Shown here piece after piece: positions 15,012 to 22,853 of a DNA stretch of 37,598 nucleotides. Numbering within the stretch: the stretch's first letter is position 1; each line of letters starts with the position of its first letter. The stretch is from positions 1 through 37,598 of the forward strand of contig JBCBRH010000038.1 of NCBI GenBank assembly GCA_039819785.1, in the 5' to 3' direction. Under the pieces are notes generated by a model, which did not search any database, was not told the origin of the DNA, and saw only the letters and a list, made by a program, of their open reading frames with translations. This DNA is from JBCBRD01 sp039819785 (lineage in GTDB: Bacteria > Pseudomonadota > Alphaproteobacteria > Rhizobiales > Hyphomicrobiaceae). The position numbers were made by a program, and so were the translations under genes.

Positions 15012-16529
15012 TTAAGCCTCGTCGTCTATGCCGAGCTTTTCGCGGACGATCTTTTGAACAGCTTTGGGGTTGGCCTTTCCACCGGTCGCCTTCATCACCT
15101 GGCCCACAAAGAACCCGGCGAGCGATGGCTTGGTCTTCGCCTTTTCAGCCTGCGCCGGGTTGGCGGCAATTACATCCTCAACCGCTTTTTCGATGGCACC
15201 CGTGTCAGTGACCTGCTTCATTCCACGGGCTTCAACGATCTCAGCCGGGTCACCGCCTTCAGTCCAGACGATCTCGAAAAGGTCCTTGCCGATCTTACCT
15301 GAAATCGTGTCTTCCCCGATCAGATTGACGACGCCCGCAAGCTGGGCAGCCGAAACAGGCGAGGCGGCAATATCGACACCCTCTTTGTTGAGCCGCCCGA
15401 ACAGCTCGTTGATCACCCAGTTGGCGGCCTGTTTGCCATCACGCTTCGGGTTCGACAATGCGCCGATCACCGCCTCGAAATAATCAGCCGAGGCCTGTTC
15501 AGCGACAAGAACGCCCGCGTCATAGGCGGACAGCCCATAGTCGCCAATCAGCCGGGCCTTTTTCTCATCAGGCAACTCCGGCAACTCAGCTTTCAGCGCG
15601 TCGACAAAAGCCTGATCGAACTCCAGCGGCAGCAGATCCGGATCGGGAAAATAGCGATAGTCATGCGCCTCTTCTTTGGAGCGCATGGACCGCGTCTGAC
15701 CACTCTTGGGATCAAACAATCGGGTCTGCTGGATGATGTCGCCGCCATCTTCGATGATGTCGATCTGCCGCCGGGCCTCAGCCTCAATGGCCTGACCGAT
15801 GAACCGGATCGAATTCACATTCTTGATCTCACATCGCGTCCCTAGATCATCACCGGGCTTGCGAACCGAAACGTTGACGTCAGCACGCATGGACCCCTTG
15901 TCCATGTCACCATCACACGTCCCCAGATAACGCAGGATCGTGCGCAGCTTGGTAACATAGGCCTGCGCCTCTTTTGCCGAGCGCAGATCAGGTCGCGAGA
16001 CGATCTCCATCAACGCAACACCCGAGCGGTTCAAATCCACGTAGGAATAGTCGGGATGCTGGTCATGGATCGACTTTCCCGCATCCTGTTCCAAATGAAG
16101 CCGCTCAATGCCGATGCGCTTGGTATCGCCGTCCACGTCGATTTCAACTTCGCCTTCGCCCACAATCGGGTGCTTGAATTGTGAAATCTGATAGCCCTGC
16201 GGCAGGTCGGGATAAAAATAGTTCTTGCGGTCAAAAACGGATCGCAAGTTGATCTGCGCCTTCAGCCCCAACCCGGTTTTGACGGCCTGCTTCACGCAGG
16301 CTTCGTTGATGACAGGCAGCATGCCCGGCATGGCCGCATCCACCAGTGAAACGTGCGTGTTCGGTTCAGCACCGAATGATGTCGACGCGCCCGAAAACAG
16401 CTTCGCGTTCGTGTTCACTTGGGCATGCACTTCCAGCCCGACGATAACCTCCCAGTCACCCGTGGCGCCGGGAATGAGATCGCTCGAGTTTGCAGTCGCG
16501 TTTCTGGTCATTGGGCGTGAGATATCCAT
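15012..16529 (-). CDS. gatB: Asp/Glu-tRNA(Asn/Gln) amidotransferase subunit B
   Basis: A 505-residue GatB of usual length. It is the kinase/transamidase subunit of GatCAB, which converts misacylated Glu-tRNA(Gln) or Asp-tRNA(Asn) to the amide form, with ammonia supplied by GatA. Clear motifs are VIVGLEVHAQV near the N-terminus, FDRKNYFYPDLPQGYQISQ, YSYVDLNRSGVALMEIV and the CEIKNVNS strand. A C-terminal YqeY-like tail ends ...KLGIDDEA. ATG codons at 16529 and 16511 are both possible and neither has a good ribosome site. Unlike the common gatCAB order, gatB here lies about 2.4 kb away from gatA with four unrelated genes between. It ends at its own terminator. Confidence 0.97.
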   Translation of the reverse strand: MDISRPMTRNATANSSDLIPGATGDWEVIVGLEVHAQVNTNAKLFSGASTSFGAEPNTHVSLVDAAMPGMLPVINEACVKQAVKTGLGLKAQINLRSVFDRKNYFYPDLPQGYQISQFKHPIVGEGEVEIDVDGDTKRIGIERLHLEQDAGKSIHDQHPDYSYVDLNRSGVALMEIVSRPDLRSAKEAQAYVTKLRTILRYLGTCDGDMDKGSMRADVNVSVRKPGDDLGTRCEIKNVNSIRFIGQAIEAEARRQIDIIEDGGDIIQQTRLFDPKSGQTRSMRSKEEAHDYRYFPDPDLLPLEFDQAFVDALKAELPELPDEKKARLIGDYGLSAYDAGVLVAEQASADYFEAVIGALSNPKRDGKQAANWVINELFGRLNKEGVDIAASPVSAAQLAGVVNLIGEDTISGKIGKDLFEIVWTEGGDPAEIVEARGMKQVTDTGAIEKAVEDVIAANPAQAEKAKTKPSLAGFFVGQVMKATGGKANPKAVQKIVREKLGIDDEA

Positions 16530-16788
16530 TAAGGCCGCAAGCGGCGCATTTTCGGTCAGTGATTTACAGTTGGGTAAGGTGATGACCCGGCGTGGTCAAG
16601 AACCTGCGGGCATGGCGCGGCCCGCATCTGCAATTCTCCAGTCAGGGTTAAACGCACATAAACCTGTCTGTGCCAAATTTGCGCCAAGCGGTCACTCGTC
16701 TTCGGCACGCGCGGCACTGTGGAATTTGCGCGTTCCAGGCCCCTTCCGCCACCAAAAGCGTAACACGAGCAAGGTCGATCTGCACACC

Positions 16789-17529
16789 ATGACGACAGCC
16801 ACCGAAACCCCAATTGAAACGAAACGCGCCCCGCTTTTGAGTGTGGCGCGCGTCTACGAAGGCGGGCAGTCGTTCTCATACAAGTGTCGCGCAAACCGTT
16901 TTGCACACATCAAAGCGTTGATCGATACAATCATTGAGAAAAACGGCCAGTGCCGCATTCTCGATGTCGGCGGCACCGAATACTACTGGCGCATCGCCGG
17001 TGACCTGTTCGAAAAGGCCCCCGTCACTGTTGATCTCATCAATCTTGAAAAAGCCGACGTCTCAGCGCCCTGGTGCCGGTCGTTTGCAGGAGATGCCTGC
17101 AATCTCGATGGCATAGACACCGGCGCATATGACCTGGTGCATTCAAACTCAGTGATCGAGCACGTCGGACAATGGCAGCAAATGGCGTCCATGGCCGGTC
17201 ATATCCGCCGGATCGCACCCAATTACTATGTGCAGACACCCTACTTCTGGTTCCCATACGAACCACACTTCCGCTTTGCAGGTTTCCATTGGCTGCCCGA
17301 AACGGTGCGGTACAAACTGCTGATGCGGTTCAATCTTGGCTTTGGTGGCAAGCGTGAAACGGTCGATGCTGCGATGCGCGGCATCCAGTCCTCGAATATG
17401 CTGGACCAGACGCAGTTTGAGTCTCTGTTCCCAGACGCTCAAATCCGCCATGAGCGGTTTTTCGGTCTCACGAAGTCTTTGATGGCGATCCGCAGCGAAA
17501 CGGATACCGCTCCAACACAAACAGACTGA
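16789..17529 (+). CDS. class I SAM-dependent methyltransferase
   Basis: A 246-residue protein from the ATG at 16789; the open frame extends far upstream, but that part is antisense to gatB. Motif I is ILDVGGTEYYW, followed by VDLINLEK, and the acidic strand/post-motif is YDLVHSNSVIEHVG, all typical of the Methyltransf_11/23 fold. The C-terminal half has aromatic-rich VQTPYFWFPYEPHFRF, perhaps the acceptor pocket. The methyl acceptor is unknown; related enzymes occur in polysaccharide and lipid modification. No good ribosome site precedes the ATG. It sits between gatB and the rhodanese gene, convergent with the latter at a three-base gap. Confidence 0.85.
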   Translation: MTTATETPIETKRAPLLSVARVYEGGQSFSYKCRANRFAHIKALIDTIIEKNGQCRILDVGGTEYYWRIAGDLFEKAPVTVDLINLEKADVSAPWCRSFAGDACNLDGIDTGAYDLVHSNSVIEHVGQWQQMASMAGHIRRIAPNYYVQTPYFWFPYEPHFRFAGFHWLPETVRYKLLMRFNLGFGGKRETVDAAMRGIQSSNMLDQTQFESLFPDAQIRHERFFGLTKSLMAIRSETDTAPTQTD

Positions 17530-17532
17530 GAC

Positions 17533-18054
17533 CTACAATGCGCCAGGCCCCAGCGTCGGCTTGAGGTCACCCGACTTCGACCAGGACCGCACGGGCAGGC
17601 CACGCTTGATCCACCCATCGCCATACCGGCCACCCATCATGCCCTCAGTAACGTTGATCGGTTTGGAAAAACCCAGTTTTTTCAGCGCCTCTTGAAGATA
17701 TGTGGTGCGTACCCCCGTCGCACAGATCAGCGCCAGCGGCCGGCTTTTATCACCGCCCATCGCCGCGTTGAGCTGTTCGGTGAAAACCCGCGGGTCCTGA
17801 TGCATGGTGATCGCAAAGCCGCTGGCCGGAACACCGCTTTTCCGCCATTCAGCAGACGATCGCACATCCACCAGCACGACCTGACCGGCCATCGCCCGCT
17901 CATGGGCATCTTGCGCCGTCATGACGACACCGAGCTTTTCCTTGCCGAAAAGCCATCCGGTCTGTGCCGTGCCGGACGATGCAACGAGCCCCGACAGCAC
18001 CATCCCGAAAATGACGAGGCCAAAAACCCGGATCATCAAGGGCATCCCAATCAT
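17533..18054 (-). CDS. exported rhodanese-like sulfurtransferase
   Basis: A rhodanese-domain protein of about 173 residues. The N-terminus is a hydrophobic signal peptide or anchor (MIRVFGLVIFGMVLSGLVA) ending near SSGTAQ, so it should act in the periplasm. The domain shows VVLVDVRSSAEW and the active-site loop CATGVRT with the catalytic Cys, then INVTEGMMGG. Such enzymes move sulfane sulfur to acceptors such as cyanide or thiols. Starts at 18054, 18045 and 18036 are all plausible; a longer one at 18117 would overlap the membrane-protein gene. It follows that gene by 13 bases and is probably the third gene of one transcript. Confidence 0.88.
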   Translation of the reverse strand: MIGMPLMIRVFGLVIFGMVLSGLVASSGTAQTGWLFGKEKLGVVMTAQDAHERAMAGQVVLVDVRSSAEWRKSGVPASGFAITMHQDPRVFTEQLNAAMGGDKSRPLALICATGVRTTYLQEALKKLGFSKPINVTEGMMGGRYGDGWIKRGLPVRSWSKSGDLKPTLGPGAL

Positions 18055-18067
18055 CCAGGACACTATC

Positions 18068-18376
18068 CTAAGCCGTATCGCTGCGGTGTTTGCCGCCATG
18101 GAAAAACGCATACCCAATACCTGCCCAGATGAGACCGAACACGAACTGCATCATGAATACGCCGGTCGCCTGCCCAATCCCCGTGATGGGGAGCATCCCG
18201 AAATGGGTTGCGAGCCACACGCCGACGTAACCGGCCAAAGCAGCAGCAAAGCCCGCCACAATGATCTTTTGCCACTGATCAGCAGCCCGTCCCATCACGA
18301 ATGCGACAACAGCCGAGATTGGGTTGAAAAGCGCCACGAGAACAATCGGCCAAGGGTCAAAGGGTTGCAGCTCCAT
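18068..18376 (-). CDS. small integral membrane protein, coupled to chorismate mutase
   Basis: A 102-residue protein with about three hydrophobic segments: WPIVLVALFNPISAVVAFVM, then IIVAGFAAALAGYVGVWLA, then a third around FMMQFVFGLIWAGIGYAFF. The C-terminus is short and basic. The ATG at 18376 shares its first base position with the stop of chorismate mutase (TGATG), a typical sign of translational re-initiation. I do not recognise a family. Its neighbours, a chorismate mutase and an exported rhodanese, do not reveal a role. Confidence 0.8.
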   Translation of the reverse strand: MELQPFDPWPIVLVALFNPISAVVAFVMGRAADQWQKIIVAGFAAALAGYVGVWLATHFGMLPITGIGQATGVFMMQFVFGLIWAGIGYAFFHGGKHRSDTA

Positions 18377-18747
18377 CAAGCATCTTTCCGGTCTGGTGCA
18401 GCGTGCGCATTCGGTTGTTGCACCGTGGCAGGCGCCCCGGCACCGCAATTAATTTTCTCTTCTTCGTATTGGACGAACCAACCGATCATCTGCCGCCAGA
18501 GCGCCTCGGCCAATTCAGGTGGCAGGTTTTTGCTTTCCGCCTGCTGGCGCACACGATCGACGACCTCTTGGATCCGCCATGGCACCAAAGCACCTTCCTT
18601 GCCATGGCTAGATTTGATCTGCCATGCTCGATCCACATAGCCGAACCGTTGGGCAATCAGCTCCACAAGCCGGGCATCGATCCTGTCGATCTCCTGGCGC
18701 ACTTGGGTCATCTCGGTGCAGTCCTGAGGGGCGCGATGTTCGCTCAT
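18376..18747 (-). CDS. chorismate mutase, AroQ/PchB type
   Basis: A 123-residue, all-helical protein with the chorismate mutase type II pattern. VRQEIDRIDARLVELIAQR forms helix 1, with the conserved Arg and the Glu/Asp spacing. An active-site-like Lys and Arg follow in WQIKSSHG and VPWRIQEVVDRV, and ALWRQMIGWFVQYEEE is the closing helix. It would convert chorismate to prephenate for Phe/Tyr synthesis; PchB-like relatives can also cleave isochorismate. It is cytosolic, with no fused dehydratase or dehydrogenase. The C-terminal 25 residues are Ala/Pro-rich and look disordered. First gene of a coupled set with a membrane protein and a rhodanese. Confidence 0.88.
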   Translation of the reverse strand: MSEHRAPQDCTEMTQVRQEIDRIDARLVELIAQRFGYVDRAWQIKSSHGKEGALVPWRIQEVVDRVRQQAESKNLPPELAEALWRQMIGWFVQYEEEKINCGAGAPATVQQPNAHAAPDRKDA

Positions 18748-18899
18748 GCGTGAGTTCAGTCTTTCAGCTGTACATAGGGGTCACGTCCGATACCCCGCCA
18801 GCGCCTGAAGCGCAACGAGTCCCCGCACGACGCACCAGATCGGCATCACCCAAAAACATATTTCGGTATTCAGCACACCACATGCGAAACCGTGGCAGG

Positions 18900-20390
18900 T
18901 CAAGCCGTGGCCCACCAGGCCTCCGCCGGTTTGAAGTGTCCAGCCGCCTTCTCGATGACCGCACCGGTCTTGAACAAAACCGCTTCATCAAAAGGCTTGG
19001 CAATCAACTGCAACCCCAGCGGTGTGCCCTCACTGGACAACCCGGCTGGCACGGAAAGTCCCGGCAGCCCCGCCATGTTCACCGTCACCGTGAAGATGTC
19101 TTCGAGATACATGGCAATCGGATCACCGGATTTCTCACCCAGCGCAAACGCAGGCGAAGGTGTTGTCGGTGTGAGGATCACATCGACATCGTTCCAGGCT
19201 GTATCGAAGTCCTGCTTGATCAGCGAGCGCACCTTCTGGGCCTTGAGGTAATAGGCATCGTAATACCCAGCCGACAGCACATAAGTGCCAATCAAAACCC
19301 GGCGCTTGACCTCGCGGCCAAACCCAGCCGCACGCGTCTTCTCGTAGGTGTCTATGAGATCGGACCCGGCAACCCGCAATCCGTAACGGACACCATCATA
19401 CCGGGCGAGGTTCGATGAAGCTTCCGCTGGCGCAACGATGTAGTAGGCGGGCAACGCATACTTCGTGTGCGGCAACGAGATATCATGAACCGTGGCACCA
19501 GCCTCCTTCAGCCAATCAATGCCCGACGTCCACAATGCATCAGCTTCAGCCGACATACCCTCGACACGGTATTCCTTCGGAACACCAACCCGCAGACCTT
19601 TGATGCTTTCACCAATTGAAACGGCATAGTCGGGAACGGGCACATCAACGCTGGTGGAATCACGTGGGTCGTGACCAGCCATCGCCCCCAGCATCATGGC
19701 AGCGTCCTCCACGGTCTTGGCGATCGGCCCCGCCTGGTCCAGTGAGGAGGCAAACGCCACCGTCCCCCAACGCGAGCACCGGCCATAGGTTGGCTTCAGA
19801 CCCACCGTTCCCGTCAACGCAGCCGGCTGACGGATCGAACCGCCCGTATCCGTCGCCGTTGCCGCCAGGCACAGATCAGCTGCGACCGCCGATGACGACC
19901 CCCCAGATGAGCCCCCCGGCACCAGCTTGTCCTCTTTTCCGTTGCGCCGCCACGGGTTGATAACCGGCCCATAGGCGCTGGTTTCATTGGAAGACCCCAT
20001 GGCAAATTCATCATTGTTGAGCTTGCCAAGCATCACGGCGCCAGCATCCCAGAGGTTCGCCGTAACGTGCGATTCATATTCAGGGACAAAGCCTTCCAGG
20101 ATCTTTGAACAGGCCGTCGTCGCCACACCTTTAGTACAGAACAGGTCCTTGATCCCAAGCGGCAAGCCTTCCAACGCGCCAGCTTCACCCTTCGCTAGCC
20201 GCTCATCGCTCGCCTTGGCCATCTCTCTGGCCTGATCCGCCGTAGGCAACACATAGGCATTAAGAGCCGCGTTGCTGTGGTCGATGGCGTTGAGAAACGC
20301 CTCCGTGAGTTCCAGCGACGTGAAGTCCTTGGCGGCAAGTCCATCACGCGCCGCCGCAAGTGTCAGCTTGGTCAGATCAGAGGTGCTCAA
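18900..20390 (-). CDS. gatA: Asp/Glu-tRNA(Asn/Gln) amidotransferase subunit A
   Basis: A 496-residue amidase-signature enzyme, the glutaminase subunit of GatCAB. It releases ammonia from glutamine and channels it to GatB. The Ser-cisSer-Lys triad is visible: Lys in GLPLGIKDLF, and the two serines in PGGSSGGSS and TDTGGSIRQPA. The frame starts with TTG at 20390 (MSTSDLTKLT by family alignment); no nearby in-frame ATG exists, so the rare start seems real. It follows gatC by 87 bases and is likely co-transcribed with it. Confidence 0.97.
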   Translation of the reverse strand: MSTSDLTKLTLAAARDGLAAKDFTSLELTEAFLNAIDHSNAALNAYVLPTADQAREMAKASDERLAKGEAGALEGLPLGIKDLFCTKGVATTACSKILEGFVPEYESHVTANLWDAGAVMLGKLNNDEFAMGSSNETSAYGPVINPWRRNGKEDKLVPGGSSGGSSSAVAADLCLAATATDTGGSIRQPAALTGTVGLKPTYGRCSRWGTVAFASSLDQAGPIAKTVEDAAMMLGAMAGHDPRDSTSVDVPVPDYAVSIGESIKGLRVGVPKEYRVEGMSAEADALWTSGIDWLKEAGATVHDISLPHTKYALPAYYIVAPAEASSNLARYDGVRYGLRVAGSDLIDTYEKTRAAGFGREVKRRVLIGTYVLSAGYYDAYYLKAQKVRSLIKQDFDTAWNDVDVILTPTTPSPAFALGEKSGDPIAMYLEDIFTVTVNMAGLPGLSVPAGLSSEGTPLGLQLIAKPFDEAVLFKTGAVIEKAAGHFKPAEAWWATA

Positions 20391-20477
20391 GGTTGCAGTC
20401 TTTCAATGGTCAGATCGGTGGGACAGGCCGCAAAAGCAGGCCACGTTTCGAAGGACGCTCGGACAGTCGGCAACGGT

Positions 20478-20765
20478 TTACTCGACAACCTTGGGAACAA
20501 CAAAAAACCCGTCTTCCTCCATCGGCGCGTTGCCAACGATTTTGTCGCGCATTTCACCGTCGTTGACGACGTCCTCGCGCCGTTTAAGCGCGATAGGCAC
20601 AATGCGCGCCATGGGTTCCACGTTCGAAGTGTCCACCTCATCGAGTTGCTCAACCCAGTCCAGAATACCGGACAGTTCATCCACCAGGCCGGTGGCTTCC
20701 GCATCGGTGATTTCGATCCGCGCCAGTCGCGCAATCTTACGGACAGTGGTTTCATCAACGTGCAT
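20478..20765 (-). CDS. gatC: Asp/Glu-tRNA(Asn/Gln) amidotransferase subunit C
   Basis: A 95-residue GatC, the small subunit that wraps around GatA and stabilises the GatAB complex. It has the family pattern VRKIARLARIEI near the N-terminus, ILDWVEQLDEVDTSNVEPMA in the middle and the closing KIVGNAPMEEDGFFVVPKVVE. Normal length. The 295 bases upstream up to the metallo-hydrolase stop hold no other gene I can support and should contain the gatCA promoter. Confidence 0.96.
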   Translation of the reverse strand: MHVDETTVRKIARLARIEITDAEATGLVDELSGILDWVEQLDEVDTSNVEPMARIVPIALKRREDVVNDGEMRDKIVGNAPMEEDGFFVVPKVVE

Positions 20766-21060
20766 GGTGGTCTCGGTTTTTGTGGATCATGAGCAGGCGT
20801 CAGGACAACGCCTACGATGTGGACTTCACCAGCCAGCGCGGCTGTTGGCCGGATGAGGTAGGTTTCGGTCGCGGACTGCCGCACCAGCAGGTGTCATATG
20901 CCGGGGCGAAGCCCGATGCAACAAGACGCCCCTACGTAAATGCCCAGGCCTGCAACCGGGCCGCTCACAGGCGCCTCAGTCGGCGGGCTGGCATCACGTG
21001 AATGGCCTTTGAGTTGGAGTTGGCTTCGGTCTGGCTGACCCCTCCTAAACAAATTGTAGC

Positions 21061-21762
21061 CTAGAGGGTCAAAGCATCCCCGATTTTTGGCACCGTCACC
21101 GCAGCAGAGCCCATCTCGGCAACGAACGCGTCCGGTGTCTGGTCAATGATGGGGAAGGTGCCGTAATGACAAGGGATCACTGTATCGAAATCGAAATACC
21201 GGTCACACGCCAAGGCGGCCGTCTTTGCACCCATCGTGAAGCGGTCACCGATGGGGACGATCCCGATCGAAGGCTTATAAATCTCGTTGATCAGCGCCAT
21301 GTCGGAGTAAACATCCGTATCACCCATAAACAACGTGACCGGTCCGTCATTGGGCGTCACGACGATCCCGTTGGCGGCTCCAAGCGGGAAATTCACGCCC
21401 AATTCGACCAGCCCGGCGCCATGATCTGCACGCACGAGGCTCATCTTGAAATCACCCTGGTCGGTGGTCCCGCCGGTCGACATGGGGTCAAAACTTTCAA
21501 TACCCTGGGTGGCAAGCCACATGCACAAGTCGTAGTTCGTCACGATCTTGGCGCCTGTCGCCTTCGCGATGTCTATGGCGCTGCCGACGTGGTCACCATG
21601 GGCATGTGTAATGAGAATGTGCGTCACACCCTCCTGGACCTGCTCCATGGTCAGATCGGATGCCTCAAAGACCGGGTTTTGCGCAAGAAACGGGTCGACC
21701 AGAACGACACTGGACCCCAGCTCCATTTTGAACGCAGAATGACTGAGCCACGTCAGTTTCAT
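21061..21762 (-). CDS. UPF0173-type metal-dependent hydrolase (metallo-beta-lactamase fold)
   Basis: A 233-residue protein matching the UPF0173/YtkL-like family. It begins MKLTWLSHSAFKMELG, has LVDPFL and the metal-binding THAHGDH (52-58), then DHGAG, LFMGDTDV and the terminal CHYGTFPIID, which supply the remaining His/Asp ligands. It is a cytosolic hydrolase with two likely metal ions and an unknown natural substrate. AGAGGG lies eight bases before the ATG. It is divergent from ruvX and upstream of gatC on the same strand; this neighbourhood recurs in alphaproteobacteria, as far as I recall. Confidence 0.93.
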   Translation of the reverse strand: MKLTWLSHSAFKMELGSSVVLVDPFLAQNPVFEASDLTMEQVQEGVTHILITHAHGDHVGSAIDIAKATGAKIVTNYDLCMWLATQGIESFDPMSTGGTTDQGDFKMSLVRADHGAGLVELGVNFPLGAANGIVVTPNDGPVTLFMGDTDVYSDMALINEIYKPSIGIVPIGDRFTMGAKTAALACDRYFDFDTVIPCHYGTFPIIDQTPDAFVAEMGSAAVTVPKIGDALTL

Positions 21763-21947
21763 GTGCTATCCCTCTTCAATCGCAGTTGACGCTAGATGCT
21801 GACAGGGTTCCGGTACTTCGGCTAGGCGGTGCGAACCACGCTTAAGCCGCAACATAATCCTGAGGCCGGAATCCAAAGTCCGGTTTGTCGATAACCCATA
21901 ACGCCTCACAAATGTATCATCACGTGCAACGAAACAAGCCGGAATAG

Positions 21948-22013
21948 TTCGCCAAGTCAGACGTGCGTGAACAAGTCAGACCCGCTTGAACAAGTCAGGC
22001 CCGCGTGAACAAG
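21948..22013 (+). repeat. 19-bp tandem repeat running into the ruvX start
   Basis: The full units are 21948-21966 (most diverged), 21967-21985 and 21986-22004; the fourth copy begins at 22005 and is cut after GTGAACAAG by the coding sequence. Units two to four start GTG, TTG and GTG followed by AACAAG, so each carries a copy of the ruvX start (Met-Asn-Lys). From the GTG at 21967 a 13-codon frame ends in the TGA that overlaps the ruvX GTG. Confidence 0.85.
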
Positions 22014-22487
22014 ACCATTGAAAGCATCGAAGACTTCGTGACCCTCCTGCCGGCAGCGCCCACGCAGCAGACCCGCCTCATCGGCATTGATGCAGGCACC
22101 AAGACTCTGGGCCTTGCCCTATCGGATGTTTCGCGAACCATCGCTTCTCCGCTTGAAACCATCAAACGCAAGAAATTCAAAGTGGATATGGAGCGGTTGA
22201 CCCAACTTGTGACAGAACACAGCGTGTGCGGGCTTGTTCTCGGCCTACCGGTCAATCTGGATGGCACGGAAGGACCTCGGGCGCAGTCCGCCAGAGCCCT
22301 GGCCCGCAACCTGAATGCCATTTTCACCCAACCCGTTCTGCTTTGGGACGAACGCTTGACCACCGCCCAAGCTGAACGTCTGCTGATCGAAGCGGACACA
22401 TCTCGCAGACGGCGCGCCGAGGTCATCGATCAACTTGCAGCGACCCTGATCCTGCAAAATACACTAGACAGAATGCGAACCATTTAG
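22005..22487 (+). CDS. ruvX: RuvX/YqgF Holliday-junction-resolvase-like protein
   Basis: A 160-residue RNase H-fold protein. The motifs are IGIDAGTKTLGLALSD (first Asp), VLGLPVNLDGTEGPRAQ, LWDERLTTAQAE (second acidic residue) and EVIDQLAATLILQ (third). RuvX proteins are putative pre-16S rRNA nucleases that mature the 5' end, and are also called Holliday junction resolvases. The frame begins with GTG at 22005; the first 24 residues precede the usual start of the domain, so translation might begin later, but no ATG is nearer than the domain. A tandem repeat supplies duplicated start-like codons directly upstream. Confidence 0.93.
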   Translation: MNKTIESIEDFVTLLPAAPTQQTRLIGIDAGTKTLGLALSDVSRTIASPLETIKRKKFKVDMERLTQLVTEHSVCGLVLGLPVNLDGTEGPRAQSARALARNLNAIFTQPVLLWDERLTTAQAERLLIEADTSRRRRAEVIDQLAATLILQNTLDRMRTI

Positions 22488-22853
22488 CCACTTCTGCACA
22501 ATCCTTCTTTTTCTTGTTCATTTTGCTGCAACGCATCGAAAGTTTCTTACCAAACAACTCACTTTATTGGTCTTTTCCCGGTTGACCGCGGGCCGAAAAA
22601 TACGCCTCAATATGGTGCAAGGTTGGCGTCGGCATGCGCCCGTTGCGAGCGTCAGCAGGAACGCAAAAATAAAACATTCGTGGGATCATCGTAGGACTGG
22701 CGTTCAAAGCCTCCACAAACTGGAAAGTGGTCCCAAACAGGCCAACTGATCTCTGCCCGGCCACAAACTTAGACTCAAGAAGCGAGCGCCGACGATACGA
22801 ACAGAACATTAGACCCAAAAATCAGGCCCGCGCTTTGAACCGGCCTATGGAAA
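22488..22853. other. intergenic region ruvX / PcfJ-like gene
   Basis: A 366-base gap. A stretch around 22500-22560 is pyrimidine-rich on the plus strand (ctttttcttgttcattttg), and nothing else stands out. An 84-codon frame on the minus strand (22564-22818) has no recognisable product or good ribosome site and was not accepted. Confidence 0.35.

Noticed and set aside
16225..16788. Long N-terminal extension of the methyltransferase frame
   Set aside because: The extension is antisense to gatB and lacks methyltransferase features; the domain begins after the ATG at 16789.
22564..22818. 84-codon minus-strand frame between ruvX and the PcfJ-like gene
   Set aside because: It fills the gap but has no recognisable motif, no good ribosome site and no neighbour support. 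A homology search could reopen this.
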